From Caldithrix sp. (lineage in GTDB: Bacteria > Zhuqueibacterota > Zhuqueibacteria > Thermofontimicrobiales > Sulfurfontimicrobiaceae), in the NCBI GenBank assembly GCA_020722815.1, contig DYKB01000003.1, positions 129,502 through 193,501 of the forward strand: a stretch of DNA of 64,000 bases. The letters run 5' to 3'. A model generated the notes under the pieces. That model had not been told where the DNA came from and made no database searches. It was given only the letters and a program-made list of their open reading frames with translations. Both the position numbers and the translations under genes were made by a program. Below, piece by piece: positions 23,786 to 31,179 of this stretch (positions within the stretch are counted from its first letter, which is position 1; each line of letters begins with the position of its first letter).

Positions 23786-23851
23786 TCTGAACAATGTATT
23801 TCTGTGAAGCCACCCGGATAATTCATTTTTTTCAATGAGTTATCTAAAAAA

Positions 23852-23961
23852 TGACAGGATAACAGGATATACAGGATTTTACCGAATAAAACTTATTTAA
23901 GTTCATGCCATTCTCAATTATATTTTTCCTCTTCATCCAAAATATCCTGTTTATCCCGTCA
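23852..23961. repeat. R14: inverted AGGATAACAGGATAT repeat
   Basis: TGACAGGATAACAGGATAT near 23852 and AATATCCTGTTTATCCCGTCA near 23941-23961 form an inverted pair over about 25 bp with a few mismatches, around an AT-rich loop. It fills the gap between the oxidoreductase and the DUF2892 gene, which otherwise holds nothing recognised. Confidence 0.5.
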
Positions 23962-24038
23962 TAATAACACGCGCTGGATGTTATTAATAGTCGAAATATT
24001 GCTGTTCGGTGTCCCTTCCTGTCGGCATGGCAAAAGTT

Positions 24039-24236
24039 CTACTTTTTTCCGGCAGCCGACTTATTGGTATTAATTTTAAACGGGACATATAAAGGACAAA
24101 AGCCAACCAATGCCGTCACAATTGGAATCAAACCGATTAATCCCCACCAGCTTTCAGCAAAAATGCCGTACGCAACGATGACCAGACCGACAACGATCCG
24201 AATAATTTTATCTGTTTTGCCAACATTACTCTGCAT
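24039..24236 (-). CDS. DUF2892 small membrane protein
   Basis: This 65-residue protein matches the DUF2892 (YgaP-tail-like) family: NVGKTDKIIRIVVGLVIVAYG at the start, then WWGLIGLIPIVTALVGFCPLY and a basic tail. Two membrane helices are evident, at about residues 9-28 and 29-50. The FCPLY Cys is conserved in the family, which is often linked to sulfur or rhodanese proteins. That may be consistent with the nearby sulfite-oxidase-like enzyme, but the two are 345 bp apart. A strong GGAGGG site lies before the ATG. Function is unknown. Confidence 0.85.
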   Translation of the reverse strand: MQSNVGKTDKIIRIVVGLVIVAYGIFAESWWGLIGLIPIVTALVGFCPLYVPFKINTNKSAAGKK

Positions 24237-24414
24237 AATTTCCCTCCAATATTGATTAAATTCTTTAAAAAAATGACTTGTCAGGTTAACTTGTTATAAA
24301 CAATAATCTATCCTATTAGATGCGAAAGAATTGAAAAGGATTTTTTGAAGCGTGGTAATCCAATTTAATCCTACGGAAATGGTTTCAGATGCAGGTATTG
24401 TCCCGCTGGCGTCC

Positions 24415-24824
24415 ATCGCCATCAGGTTAAGGATATAACTCATTAATAAACAAATAAATAGCCACAAGCTTTAGATGGTGTCCGAGAATTATAAAATTGA
24501 CCAATATTAACCTTGCGAAGGTTTAATGCAACACAAGACATAGATTAAAAATCAAATAATTTTCAATATATGTAATTTGTTTTATACAATGACCTTCGCA
24601 AGGTTAGTTCTCGGACACGCGCTTTCGCTCGTGGATCCTAATGCTCCCCGAATATTAAAGTTTTAACCCACAGGAGTTTAAGGAATCGGGCTTAAAAGCC
24701 CGGTAATTATCAGGAGGCGTTCATGGAACCACGAGCTAAAGCTCGTGGCACGAGCTAAAGCTCGTGGCAATTGACTTATAAGTTATTGAAATTCATATTT
24801 TTATCACCTTAACCTGACGGCTAT
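24415..24824. repeat. R1 copy with R2 in its left palindrome
   Basis: The left end ATCGCCATCAGGTTAAGG and right end CACCTTAACCTGACGGCTAT are inverted. R1 palindromes inside include CGGGCTTAAAAGCCCG and a doubled CACGAGCTAAAGCTCGTGG near 24728-24769. R2 sits in the left CCACAAGCTTTAG arm. The right end forms the last codons of the open frame at 24793-25029. Confidence 0.7.
24476..24620. mobile_element. R2 element, 145 bp, in the left R1 palindrome
   Basis: The left end is TGGTGTCCGAGAATT and the right end AGTTCTCGGACACGC, with inner palindromes AACCTTGCGAAGGTT and ACCTTCGCAAGGTT. The flanks are GCTTTAGA (24468-24475) and GCTTTCGC (24621-24628), 6 of 8 identical. The length is exactly that of the copies at 1581 and 30782. 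Confidence 0.72.
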
Positions 24825-25029
24825 AACTGACGTCCTCATTTTCATAGTATAAAATTTTCCATGGTGAACATTTCTCAAATTCCTCGCTGACTGACGAAAG
24901 CGGCATCCATACAGCGGATGCACTCCGGATTTGGAATTTCGCCGATACCACTTCATCAACAAATGATTTAGGAGCACTTAGAAGTTGATTGAAAGCCAAC
25001 CGCAGGCATTCTAAAAAACCGAATGTCAT
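24793..25029 (-). CDS. Doubtful small ORF whose end lies in R1
   Basis: This 78-codon frame has no family I can recognise. Its last ten codons (SRQVKVIKI and stop) are read from the terminal repeat of the R1 element ending at 24824, so if it is a gene, R1 cut or replaced its 3' end. A ribosome site is not evident. It is either a remnant of a longer gene or a chance open frame. Confidence 0.2.
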   Translation of the reverse strand: MTFGFLECLRLAFNQLLSAPKSFVDEVVSAKFQIRSASAVWMPLSSVSEEFEKCSPWKILYYENEDVSYSRQVKVIKI

Positions 25030-25125
25030 GAAAAAATTGATAATCTGCTTGATTTAATATCAAATTTTTTTTATATTCGTGATTCCTAAATTTGATAATG
25101 AACAGGTTTAACTTCTTGATCAGCC

Positions 25126-26877
25126 ATGACCGACACAATTTTTTTGAATGAATTATTAAATGATATCGAAAACGGGATTCTTATCTTCGATGAGATAGGA
25201 AAATTACAGTTTGCCAACCCAATCGCCAGTAAACGTTTAGGAATATCGACTCAAGCTGATATTGGTAAGCATTATTCAGCCCTTTTTCTTTTGGATATTC
25301 CCAATACCGCATTAATTCAGCTTATCACCAGGACGTATGGCGAAAAAAAAGATACCTTCCAGCCAGCACTTCCCATCCAAAACCGAAATGGAAGTATTTC
25401 TGATTTACATGTTAAAACAAAATTTATCCCGGAAACAGATTTTTTTCAAGCCGGTAAGAAAACAAGTGCCATTATTCTTTTTCTGACTGAAAGCCCTTCA
25501 GAATCAACGACTTCCATTGAAAGTGAAGTTCTCAGTCGGAAATATGATCAACTTGAAAAGGCTTTCCTGAAAAGTGAGGAACAAAATCGGGTATATCAAC
25601 ACAATCTAAAACGGCTGGAGTGGTTTAAAATTCTGATGACCGGATTTATCTTTGTACTTTTCGGAATTCTGATGGTCAATACGCGCCAGAGTTCCAATAT
25701 TCCCCATGCCGATCTTTCAATTTTAGCTGATGATTTATCTGAAGTTAAAACGGTAAAGGTCCAAAAAGAGCCTTTCCAAAAACGTATTTTTCTGTCCGGA
25801 ACATTAGATCCGTATCAAAAAATCGTTCTTGCTGCCCAAAGTAATGGAAAAATAATTCGACGCAACTTCAAAGAGGGGGATATTGTCGAGAAAGATCATA
25901 TTCTGTATGAACTGGACCGCCGCGAACAGGCCAAACGGGTGCGGACAAGCCGGGTAAATTACATGGAGATTCTGGAAAAATATAATGCCCTGAAAAGCTG
26001 GGATACGGGGCTGGAGGTGATGCAAGCGCAGCGAAAATTCGACCTTGCGCGAATTGGTCTGGCAAATGAACGACAAAAGCTGGATGAGACAAAAAAGTTA
26101 TTCAATAAAGGGATTATTCCGCGGATTGAATATGAACAGGCACAAACAGCCTATAAAAGCAAAGAATATGAATTTCAAAATGCGAAACAGAGTCTGGAAC
26201 AGATTAAAGCGCGCGGAAATCCGGACAAACTGGAAGTATTGCGACTTCAACTCTCCAATGCAAAGGAAGAACTGGATGAATTAGAGCGCCAGTATGAAGC
26301 GACCGTGATTCGGGCACCTGTGAAAGGTATCGTCATGCTTGCCGTGGCAGAGGATGGCTCGACCGTGCCCTTTAAAAATGAAGGGGACCTGGTTCACGCC
26401 GGAGATTTAATGGCAATGATTGGCGCGACCGATTCTTATCTCATTTCGACCATGGTGGGTGAATTGGTCGTTAACGAAATACACCGGAACCAGCCTGTGG
26501 TGGTTACCAGTTATGCACTGCCAGGTGACACGCTGCATGGCGAGGTTCAACAAATTGCCACCAGCGCTGTAACTGAAAATAATCTCCGTCATTTTCCGAT
26601 TCAATTGGTTCTACCGGCCGTTCCCGATTCTATTCGTAAAAAAATCCGGCTGGGGATGCTGGCAGAAGCGCAAATTATAACGGATAGCCTTTCGGATGCG
26701 CTTACGCTGCCAGTTAATGCCATTTTTCGACAGGATGGCGCGTTCACTGTCTGTGTGGTCGATTCCACCGGCAAACAGGAATTTATGCCCGTCACCATTG
26801 GTTGCAGTGACAACGAAAAAGTCGTTATTCAATCCGGGCTCACGGATAGCACGGAAGTCCTCTTTCGAACAAAATAA
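25126..26877 (+). CDS. Membrane fusion protein with N-terminal PAS domain
   Basis: This 583-residue protein joins two parts seldom seen together. Residues ~5-120 are a PAS domain (LNDIENGILIFDEIGKLQFA, KRLGISTQADIGKHYSALF) in the cytoplasm, and residues ~130-165 are coiled coil. One membrane helix at 166-184 (WFKILMTGFIFVLFGILMV) leads to a periplasmic HlyD/RND-type adaptor: a barrel-sandwich half at VLAAQSNGKIIRRNFKEGDI, a long hairpin at ~270-390, the second half ATVIRAPVKGIVMLAVAEDG, and a beta-barrel. MFPs carry exported substrates between an inner-membrane pump and TolC. It is first of three genes with the permease and TolC-like protein. A cytoplasmic sensor on the adaptor would be a novel control point, but no ligand is evident. 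Confidence 0.85.
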   Translation: MTDTIFLNELLNDIENGILIFDEIGKLQFANPIASKRLGISTQADIGKHYSALFLLDIPNTALIQLITRTYGEKKDTFQPALPIQNRNGSISDLHVKTKFIPETDFFQAGKKTSAIILFLTESPSESTTSIESEVLSRKYDQLEKAFLKSEEQNRVYQHNLKRLEWFKILMTGFIFVLFGILMVNTRQSSNIPHADLSILADDLSEVKTVKVQKEPFQKRIFLSGTLDPYQKIVLAAQSNGKIIRRNFKEGDIVEKDHILYELDRREQAKRVRTSRVNYMEILEKYNALKSWDTGLEVMQAQRKFDLARIGLANERQKLDETKKLFNKGIIPRIEYEQAQTAYKSKEYEFQNAKQSLEQIKARGNPDKLEVLRLQLSNAKEELDELERQYEATVIRAPVKGIVMLAVAEDGSTVPFKNEGDLVHAGDLMAMIGATDSYLISTMVGELVVNEIHRNQPVVVTSYALPGDTLHGEVQQIATSAVTENNLRHFPIQLVLPAVPDSIRKKIRLGMLAEAQIITDSLSDALTLPVNAIFRQDGAFTVCVVDSTGKQEFMPVTIGCSDNEKVVIQSGLTDSTEVLFRTK

Positions 26878-26889
26878 AATGGTCAGACG

Positions 26890-28083
26890 ATGAACAGATT
26901 GAAACCACTTTTTTTGCTTTTATCAAAATATACCAGGAACAGGCGACGCTTATTTTATAATATTTTATTGTTAAGCCTGGGAATTGCGGCAATTGTTTTA
27001 CTGTTAACCGCCAGTGAAATGGTTCGGACAGAAATCCTGCGACGTTTTCATTCTGAAGGGATTGATCTCTTTACAATTATCAAAAAGGCGGATGCCGGCC
27101 GTATTGCGCCTGGCCAGCGACGCTATTTGAATCCCCATATTATTGATTGGCTCAAAGAAAAAAATAGCCCCGTTTTAGAAGCTGCACCGGAGAAGCGGAT
27201 AAATCTCCCCGTTCGTTTCCATGATCAGAATTTTTCAGCCCCAATTATCGGTACCACATCCAGTTTTCAGCAGGTTCACGATTTAAAATTACGTGGCGGA
27301 AGATTCCTATCAACAATCGACCAGGGACAACCGCATTGTGTTATCGGTTTTGAGGTTTTTCAAAAATGGCGTCGGGTGGTGAATGGTGACCTGGTCGGAA
27401 AAATCATTCACATTGGCCCGTTAACATTTCAAATCACCGGTATTTTAAGAAAAAGCCGGGGGTTTCAAAGTGAATATAGTATCGACGAATCGGTTTTAAT
27501 TCCGCTTTCCACGCTATTGCAATTTTCGAATTCACTGGAAATATCCAAGATCATCATCAAAGCTGCCCCGCAATATCCCATTTCTCATGTAGATGATTAT
27601 ATTCGAAATAAACTAACGCTGTTTCTTGGCGATGCCCGGAACTATGAAGTCACCAATCAACAAATTTTCATTCAAAGAATTACGGAACAAAGCAAGCAGA
27701 TTTCCACCTATACCGGATTAATCGGCTGTCTGATACTGGTTCTCTGGTTTCATCTTTTTATCAGGTTACTCGGACAATCTGTCGACGAAAACAAGTCGTT
27801 ACTTTCATTCTATCGAATTTTAGGTGTCAGTAAAAGTCGGCTCTACTGGCTCATATTTTTTGAGGTTCTCGTCCCGGGACTTCTGGCATGGATCATCGGG
27901 GTGACCATTGGATATGGGTTGTCATTGGCGCTGGCTCGAGAAATGGGCTGGTTGATTCGATTTCCACTCCATATTTTATTAAGTTCTTTTGGAATTACAG
28001 TTTTATTGATTGGCTTAACGAGTTATTTTCCCGCCATGGAGGCTGGCCACACACGACTTTCGATGCAACTAAAATTGGAGTAA
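26890..28083 (+). CDS. FtsX/MacB-type ABC permease without ATPase domain
   Basis: A 397-residue permease of the MacB/FtsX topology: a first membrane helix at about residues 20-42 (LLLSLGIAAIVLLLTASEMV), a large periplasmic MacB-like domain (about 45-270), then three helices at about 278-300, 320-350 and 360-385. The C-terminal helices have the FtsX signature (SLLSFYRILGVSKSRLYWLI). MacB normally carries its own nucleotide-binding domain in front; it is absent here, and no ATPase gene lies in the cluster. It starts 12 bp after the fusion protein and ends 10 bp before the TolC-like gene, so the three form an operon. An ATPase encoded elsewhere is required or the unit is a mechanotransmission partner. 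Confidence 0.85.
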   Translation: MNRLKPLFLLLSKYTRNRRRLFYNILLLSLGIAAIVLLLTASEMVRTEILRRFHSEGIDLFTIIKKADAGRIAPGQRRYLNPHIIDWLKEKNSPVLEAAPEKRINLPVRFHDQNFSAPIIGTTSSFQQVHDLKLRGGRFLSTIDQGQPHCVIGFEVFQKWRRVVNGDLVGKIIHIGPLTFQITGILRKSRGFQSEYSIDESVLIPLSTLLQFSNSLEISKIIIKAAPQYPISHVDDYIRNKLTLFLGDARNYEVTNQQIFIQRITEQSKQISTYTGLIGCLILVLWFHLFIRLLGQSVDENKSLLSFYRILGVSKSRLYWLIFFEVLVPGLLAWIIGVTIGYGLSLALAREMGWLIRFPLHILLSSFGITVLLIGLTSYFPAMEAGHTRLSMQLKLE

Positions 28084-28093
28084 TTATTCAGAA

Positions 28094-29701
28094 ATGCACA
28101 GTTTTAAAATTCTTCAAAGCGCTATACTCTTCTTTCTTCTGCTGCTGAACGGTTCGATATTAACAGGGAATGATAATTTAATACCTCAAAATCAAAAAAT
28201 GAAATCAGCAGAAAAAAATTTTTCATCAAGTTCCCCAAATAATACCCAACCCGATACACTCGCCCCGGCATCAAATTCTGAGACATTAAGTATCGGGGAA
28301 TTAGATACAACCAGGCTGGTACCACTTTCATTGGAGGAGTGTATCCGTCTGGCGGTCCAGCATAATCGGATTTTGAAACGCTATCGCCTATCAGACGAGA
28401 GTGCCCGCATCCGCCTGAAAATGGCTGAGTCCCGATTTTTACCCTCAGGATACTTATCCGGAGGCCGGAATGAAAATCGAAATGATGATCTGGGTTACGT
28501 CATCACCAAACAAAGCTATTCGTCGAATATTGGATTATCACGTGCGCTGGAAACAGGCGGATCAGCCAGTTTGGGAATTAATAACAGCATAAGTGAATCA
28601 TCAAATAATACCGGCGTCGTGAATTATTATACAGGACTTGGCATAAATCTAAATCATCCGTTACTTCGGGGTGCAGGGCTGACTGTTAACCTTATTCCCA
28701 TTCATCGGGCCAAGACGTATGCTTATATCTCTTTGTTAACAATTAAACAGAATTTAATCGCCCTGATTACCCGAATTGAGAGTAACTATTGGGATTTAAT
28801 TTTAGTCTATGAAGATTTTGGAATTCAAAAACAGGCACTTTCACGAGCGCTTCAGCTTTTGGAAATCAATAAAAGCCTCATTGAAGCCGGTCGAATGGCC
28901 TCGCAGGAGATTGTTCAGGCTGAATCTGATGTGGCGACGCGTGAAATCAGTGTCGCCAATGCCCTGAACGATATTACCAATGCCCAAATTCAATTGCAGG
29001 ATCAACTGGATTTGGATAAGCCAATTTATATTCGCCCAACAACTCAAATGACTTTTAATCCAACTGAAGTGAATTTGCAGGAATGTCTTGATTTGGCATA
29101 TCAATATCGTCCGGATTGGCTCATCAATCAAAAATACCTTGAAATCGAGAAAATGAACCTGATTGTCGCAAAAAATGACACCCGCTATCAACTGAATAGT
29201 AGCGCCAGTATCAGCAGCAATTCCACCAGTACCGTTGATATTGGGTCAACTTTTCGCGAGTCTTTTCAATTTAAAACGATTACGTGGAATATTGGACTTT
29301 CGTTCACCTTTCCTTTTAATAAAGAGACCCTGCGGAATGGTTATATTTTACAAAAATTAGCGCATGATCAACAGGAATTGTATCTTCTTGAATTATATGA
29401 TGATATCCGTACCGATGTTGAAAATGCTGTCCGGACGGTGCAATATACATTAAATCAGGTAAAACTGGCCCAACGCGCCAAAATACTCACCGAAAGAAAA
29501 CTCCAATTGGAAGAAGAAAAAATGCGGGTCGGTCGTTCTTCAAATTTTCAGGTTATCTCCTATCAGCGTGATCTGACCAATGCCCAGAACAGCGAATTGC
29601 GAAAAATTGCAGCCTATCTCATTGCATTGGGTAATCTCCAGCAAACAATGGGAACCACATTGCGAAAATGGAATATTGAAATTGAGGATCAGGCAGAATA
29701 G
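28094..29701 (+). CDS. TolC-family outer-membrane efflux protein
   Basis: This 535-residue exported protein has a signal peptide (about residues 1-23). Its mature part has the two-fold TolC repeat: LSLEECIRLAVQHNRILKRY at about 77-96 and VNLQECLDLAYQYRPDWLIN at about 325-344, each beginning a coiled-coil helical hairpin. Strand regions such as YSSNIGLSRALETGGSASLG and WNIGLSFTFPFNKET are between them. TolC proteins trimerise into an outer-membrane tunnel. It is last in the cluster with the PAS-MFP and the permease, giving a full path across the envelope except for the ATPase. The ~65-residue Ser/Thr-rich stretch after the signal peptide is longer than usual. Confidence 0.92.
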   Translation: MHSFKILQSAILFFLLLLNGSILTGNDNLIPQNQKMKSAEKNFSSSSPNNTQPDTLAPASNSETLSIGELDTTRLVPLSLEECIRLAVQHNRILKRYRLSDESARIRLKMAESRFLPSGYLSGGRNENRNDDLGYVITKQSYSSNIGLSRALETGGSASLGINNSISESSNNTGVVNYYTGLGINLNHPLLRGAGLTVNLIPIHRAKTYAYISLLTIKQNLIALITRIESNYWDLILVYEDFGIQKQALSRALQLLEINKSLIEAGRMASQEIVQAESDVATREISVANALNDITNAQIQLQDQLDLDKPIYIRPTTQMTFNPTEVNLQECLDLAYQYRPDWLINQKYLEIEKMNLIVAKNDTRYQLNSSASISSNSTSTVDIGSTFRESFQFKTITWNIGLSFTFPFNKETLRNGYILQKLAHDQQELYLLELYDDIRTDVENAVRTVQYTLNQVKLAQRAKILTERKLQLEEEKMRVGRSSNFQVISYQRDLTNAQNSELRKIAAYLIALGNLQQTMGTTLRKWNIEIEDQAE

Positions 29702-29938
29702 CTGTATTTTACACAATAGTCAAGAGATCACTTAATGCCATTATTTATTTCCTGCATAAATTTTCGTACCAAAATTTATAAAATCCGCCCCCGAATTTTT
29801 ATTTTTATCAACAATAATTTGAACCAGATTTACGCTATTTCGTTTAAATTAGAAATTAACTCAGGTCGCTACCTTCACGCAGGTAGTGAAGACCCAATTC
29901 CAACACATTGATAACTATTTATATAATGAAAGAACCGA

Positions 29939-30382
29939 ATGGAACATTTTGGAAAAGTAATTGAAATACAGGATAATTTGGCTCGCGTGCAGCTTGCCAA
30001 ATCGAGCCACTGCGCTGGCTGTACGGCTTGCGATATGTTTGATACCAGCGGGCCAAAAGAACTTAAGGCACAAAACGAAATTCATGCAAAACCCGGGGAT
30101 TTTGTACGAATCGAAATTGCCCCTTCGCAAGTTATCGGAAGTTCTCTCCTCATTTTTGTGTTTCCAATCATTGCCATGATGTTTGGATACTGGTTTGGGA
30201 CAAAATTCGCTCCTTCTCTCAAAATGGCTGGAGAGATCGCCGGTATCGCTGGCTCACTCAGTCTGCTGGGCATTTCATTTTTAATCATTTTTCTATATGA
30301 TCGATCCTTTGGGCGAACAAATCAGCCCCAAGCCCGGCTGCTAGCATTTTCTTCAGAAGATTCCTGTCTTCATAAAAATTAA
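29939..30382 (+). CDS. RseC/MucC-like SoxR-reducing-system protein
   Basis: This 147-residue protein has the RseC layout: an N-terminal ~65-residue domain with four cysteines in the order CAGCTACDMF (CxxCxxC), two membrane helices at about 70-90 (SSLLIFVFPIIAMMFGYWFG) and 100-122, and a Cys in the tail. RseC proteins assist the Rnf-like SoxR reducing complex in E. coli and are found next to rnf genes in many anaerobes. No rnf gene is nearby here. The 237-bp gap before it carries no clear feature. The cysteines could bind a metal or FeS group. Confidence 0.85.
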   Translation: MEHFGKVIEIQDNLARVQLAKSSHCAGCTACDMFDTSGPKELKAQNEIHAKPGDFVRIEIAPSQVIGSSLLIFVFPIIAMMFGYWFGTKFAPSLKMAGEIAGIAGSLSLLGISFLIIFLYDRSFGRTNQPQARLLAFSSEDSCLHKN

Positions 30383-30781
30383 GACAGCAAAATTCGCAGA
30401 TTACAACGATTAAATAATTTTGTAAAAAAAGAGCTATCTGTGCTATACAAAAGCCAAAGTGGTTTTCGGTTTTGTGAAAAAAATAAAAAAAGTGGGCAAT
30501 AAATCCACCCCCGGCCCCTCCCAGAAGGGGAGTCGGACTTTTTCCATTGAATTTCGCCGGACATCACTATTCAAAGTCCCTTTTCTGGAAGGGATTGAGG
30601 GCATAGCCATCAGGTTAAGGCTATAAATCATTAATAAACAAATGAATAGCCACGATCTTTAGCTCGTGGATTATAATGCTCCCCCAATATTAAAGTGGGT
30701 TTTAACCCACAGGAGTTTAAGGACTCGAGCTTAAAAGCCCGGTAATTATCGGGAGGCGTTCCTGGAACCACGAGCTAAAGC

Positions 30782-30926
30782 GGCTGTCCGAGAACTGGAA
30801 AATTGGCCAAAATTAACCTTTCGAAGGTTAGGAATAACACAATATATAGATTGAAATTGAAATATTAATCTATATATATAATTATACCGACTCAAAAACC
30901 TTTGAAAGGTGAGTTCTCGGACACGC
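30782..30926. mobile_element. R2 element, 145 bp, in the right R1 palindrome
   Basis: The left end is GGCTGTCCGAGAACT and the right end AGTTCTCGGACACGC. The flanks GCTAAAGC (30774-30781) and TCTAAAGC (30927-30934) match at 7 of 8. The core has arms TATATAGATTGAAATTGAAA and a matching AATCTATATATA. The insertion is in the right palindrome, not in the left as at 24476. Confidence 0.75.
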
Positions 30927-30989
30927 TCTAAAGCTCGTGGCAATTCAATTATAACTTTTTGAAATTCAAATGGTTATCACCTTAACCTG

Positions 30990-31080
30990 GTATCCCTTCA
31001 ATAAAGGATGGTAAAATCTACCCTTTCAAAGGTTTAAAACCTTTGAAAGGGTGTACGACCATGTTTTATTGAGTGGATAC
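30990..31080. mobile_element. R11 element, 91 bp, in the R1 terminal repeat
   Basis: The ends GTATCCCTTCAATAAA (30990-31005) and TTTATTGAGTGGATAC (31065-31080) are inverted with two mismatches. TTAACCTG flanks on both sides (30982-30989 and 31081-31088), a perfect 8-bp duplication made from R1's own end. Inside, at 31020-31052, is a hairpin with perfect 16-bp arms beginning ACCCTTTCAAAGG. Confidence 0.78.
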
Positions 31081-31179
31081 TTAACCTGACAGCTAGGGGA
31101 TTTAGGGGGTGGGTCAAATTTGTATGGACCCGAAAACTATTTCGCTACGAGTATAATTATTCGCCTGACAGTAAAATAG

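Larger units (their letters stand above)
30603..31095. repeat. R1 copy with R2 in its right palindrome and R11 in its end
   Basis: The left end ATAGCCATCAGGTTAAGG, the first palindrome CCACGATCTTTAGCTCGTGG, the arms GTGGGTTTTAACCCAC and GGGCTTAAAAGCCC, and the second palindrome split by R2 are all visible. The right end CACCTTAACCTG is cut by R11 and resumes as TTAACCTGACAGCTAG. This is the most complete R1 with three nested events. Confidence 0.72.
30444..31155. mobile_element. R10-like element enclosing R1, R2 and R11
   Basis: The left end CTATACAAAAGCCAAAGTGG shares GCCAAAGTGGTTTTCGG with the R10 copy at 10811. The right end CGAAAACTATTTCGCTACGA-GTATA resembles its right end. Between them lie a GGGG-rich hairpin tract (about 30498-30602) and the R1 copy with its own inserts. 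The match of the two ends to each other is only moderate (about 16 of 26), so this is the least certain of the repeat calls. Confidence 0.4.

Noticed and set aside
24343..24440. Short open stretch reading FNPTEMVSDAGIVPLASIA on the plus strand, at first thought an IS transposase N-terminus
   Set aside because: It is under 30 codons, opens right after a stop and ends in the R1 repeat; the similarity to IS1380-type starts is too weak to claim.
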